From: Promineifilum sp.
GTDB lineage: Bacteria > Chloroflexota > Anaerolineae > Promineifilales > Promineifilaceae
DNA length: 42,649 nt
Direction: 5' to 3'
Assembly (NCBI GenBank): GCA_018058545.1
Contig: JAGOZU010000020.1
Coordinates: 1 to 42,649 of the forward strand
In this document: positions 41,871 through 42,649 of the stretch, one piece after another
Position numbering within the stretch: position 1 is the stretch's first letter
Layout of the letters: every line of letters starts with the position of its first letter
The notes under the pieces: model-generated
What the model was told of the DNA's origin: nothing
The model's input: the letters and a program-made list of their open reading frames with translations, nothing else
The model's database searches: none
Made by a program: the position numbers and the translations under genes

Positions 41871-42649
41871 TTACCGTCGCAACACCATAAACAGCAACGC
41901 CCCCAACAAGACCACTCCAATCAGAACCGCGCCCAGGCCCAAATAGACAATCCAGTTTGAACCCCCGTCCCGTCCGCCGGTTGCCGGGACTGTGGGGGTG
42001 GCGGCCGCCGCTTCGGCCGTCGCCGTCGCGTTCGATTGCGATTCAGGCGTGGGTGTCGGCCGCAGCCGGCTGCCGAATTCCAGCCCGACCGTCTGCCCCT
42101 CGACCACGTTGATCGTCGCGTTGGCCTGTGTGGTCATCTCCAGCGTCGGCGACAACGTCTGACCGACCTGATAGGCCCCGGCCGGGAGGTTGCTGAAACA
42201 GATCGGCGTTTCGGTACCGGTCGACACCGCCTGGCCGACGACAGTTGTGCCCTGGGCCACGGTCAGCATCACCCCGGCCACAAACGACTCGTCTGCATCA
42301 CGGAGACCGTTGGCGTTGGCGTCGAGGAAAGCGTTGACACAGATGGTTGCTGTGTTGATTGGCGTCGGTGTGTCTGTCGCGACAGCCTGGGTCATCGTCG
42401 CCGCCACCGTAGCCGCGGCCGCCTCGGTGGGAACGCCCCCGGTGGGCGCGGGCAGAGCTGTGGGTGGCGGCTGGGTGGCAGGAGCCAGGGTCGGCAGAGG
42501 CGCAGGCGTGTTGGTGGGTGGGGTCTGGGCCACGAGCTGCCCGGCATCAAACCATACATCCATGAACTTGCGGCACTGATTGACGCCGGTGACAGCCCAG
42601 TTGGATGACGTGAAGACGGTGATCTTGTCGCCTGTCGCCGTCGCCTCCA
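41871..42649 (-). CDS. Surface protein with SdrD-B-like domain and sorting-type tail (C-terminal part)
   Basis: The minus frame is open through the right edge, so at least 259 C-terminal residues are seen and the N-terminus is outside; the ATG at 42563 is internal. In order there are: a segment ending FMDVWFDAG, a Pro/Thr/Ala linker with TPTNTPAP-like repeats, an SdrD-B/prealbumin-like domain with a calcium-type loop (FLDANANGLRDADE), a second Thr/Pro/Ala linker, then VPATGG, about 20 hydrophobic residues and a final RR. The tail has the layout of a sortase signal (LPxTG-like, helix, basic end). It is probably anchored outside the cell. No sortase gene is in the window. Confidence 0.7.
   Translation of the reverse strand, partial: EATATGDKITVFTSSNWAVTGVNQCRKFMDVWFDAGQLVAQTPPTNTPAPLPTLAPATQPPPTALPAPTGGVPTEAAAATVAATMTQAVATDTPTPINTATICVNAFLDANANGLRDADESFVAGVMLTVAQGTTVVGQAVSTGTETPICFSNLPAGAYQVGQTLSPTLEMTTQANATINVVEGQTVGLEFGSRLRPTPTPESQSNATATAEAAAATPTVPATGGRDGGSNWIVYLGLGAVLIGVVLLGALLFMVLRR

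Overview
The window is a GC-rich, densely coded piece of bacterial chromosome. The gene content points to Chloroflexota, probably Anaerolineae. This is an inference from: a BMP-type lipoprotein with a Pro/Thr/Glu/Ala linker, several very large multi-membrane glycosyltransferase-like proteins, a PaaABCD oxygenase whose PaaB is doubled, a free-standing B12-binding mutase subunit, and a surface protein with a VPATG-type sorting tail. No 16S gene or other decisive taxonomic marker is present.

Layout. 1-0.5 kb: start of an IS630-type transposase running off the left edge, then a HicB-like antitoxin with no usable start codon. 0.5-2.5 kb (minus): ECF sigma factor, membrane anti-sigma-like protein, zinc-ribbon Nudix hydrolase. 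2.8-4.6 kb: ClC chloride transporter with CBS domains. 4.77 kb: tRNA-Leu(CAA) with a consensus promoter. 4.9-6.7 kb: mutL, divergent from an alpha/beta hydrolase. 7.9-12.9 kb: BMP-family (nucleoside-type) ABC transporter operon. 12.9-13.7 kb: greA behind a promoter, a short leader ORF and a terminator/antiterminator-like structure. 13.7-22.6 kb (minus): yebC-ruvC-ruvA, then a V4R protein, a 1390-residue YfhO::flippase fusion and a GT-C glycosyltransferase joined by ATGA overlaps. 22.8-27.1 kb: GH1 glycosidase, GT2, SDR epimerase and DegT aminotransferase. 27.3-30.2 kb (minus): paaA, paaB, paaC, paaD. 30.3-32.2 kb: HemN-like radical SAM protein and cobalamin-binding protein. 32.3-36.9 kb: SEC-C protein, aroA, rsmI, a degenerate Nudix protein and a 16S rRNA m7G1405-type methyltransferase. 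36.9-41.7 kb (minus): phosphoglucomutase and a 1070-residue GT-C-like membrane protein. 41.9 kb to the end: C-terminal part of a surface protein.

How the genes work together. Three blocks serve surface polysaccharide or glycoprotein building: the V4R/YfhO-flippase/GT-C operon, the GT2/epimerase/aminotransferase group, and pgm with its large GT-C partner. The paa block starts aerobic phenylacetyl-CoA breakdown, but paaE, paaK, paaG, paaZ and the rest of the pathway are outside the window. yebC-ruvC-ruvA and mutL are housekeeping DNA and translation functions.

The most unusual points are: a chromosomal homologue of the aminoglycoside-resistance G1405 methyltransferases less than 1 kb from rsmI, whose target C1402 lies in the same helix; the YfhO-flippase fusion; a shared 16-bp polypyrimidine/polypurine unit inserted in frame into unrelated membrane proteins; and the attenuator-like greA leader.
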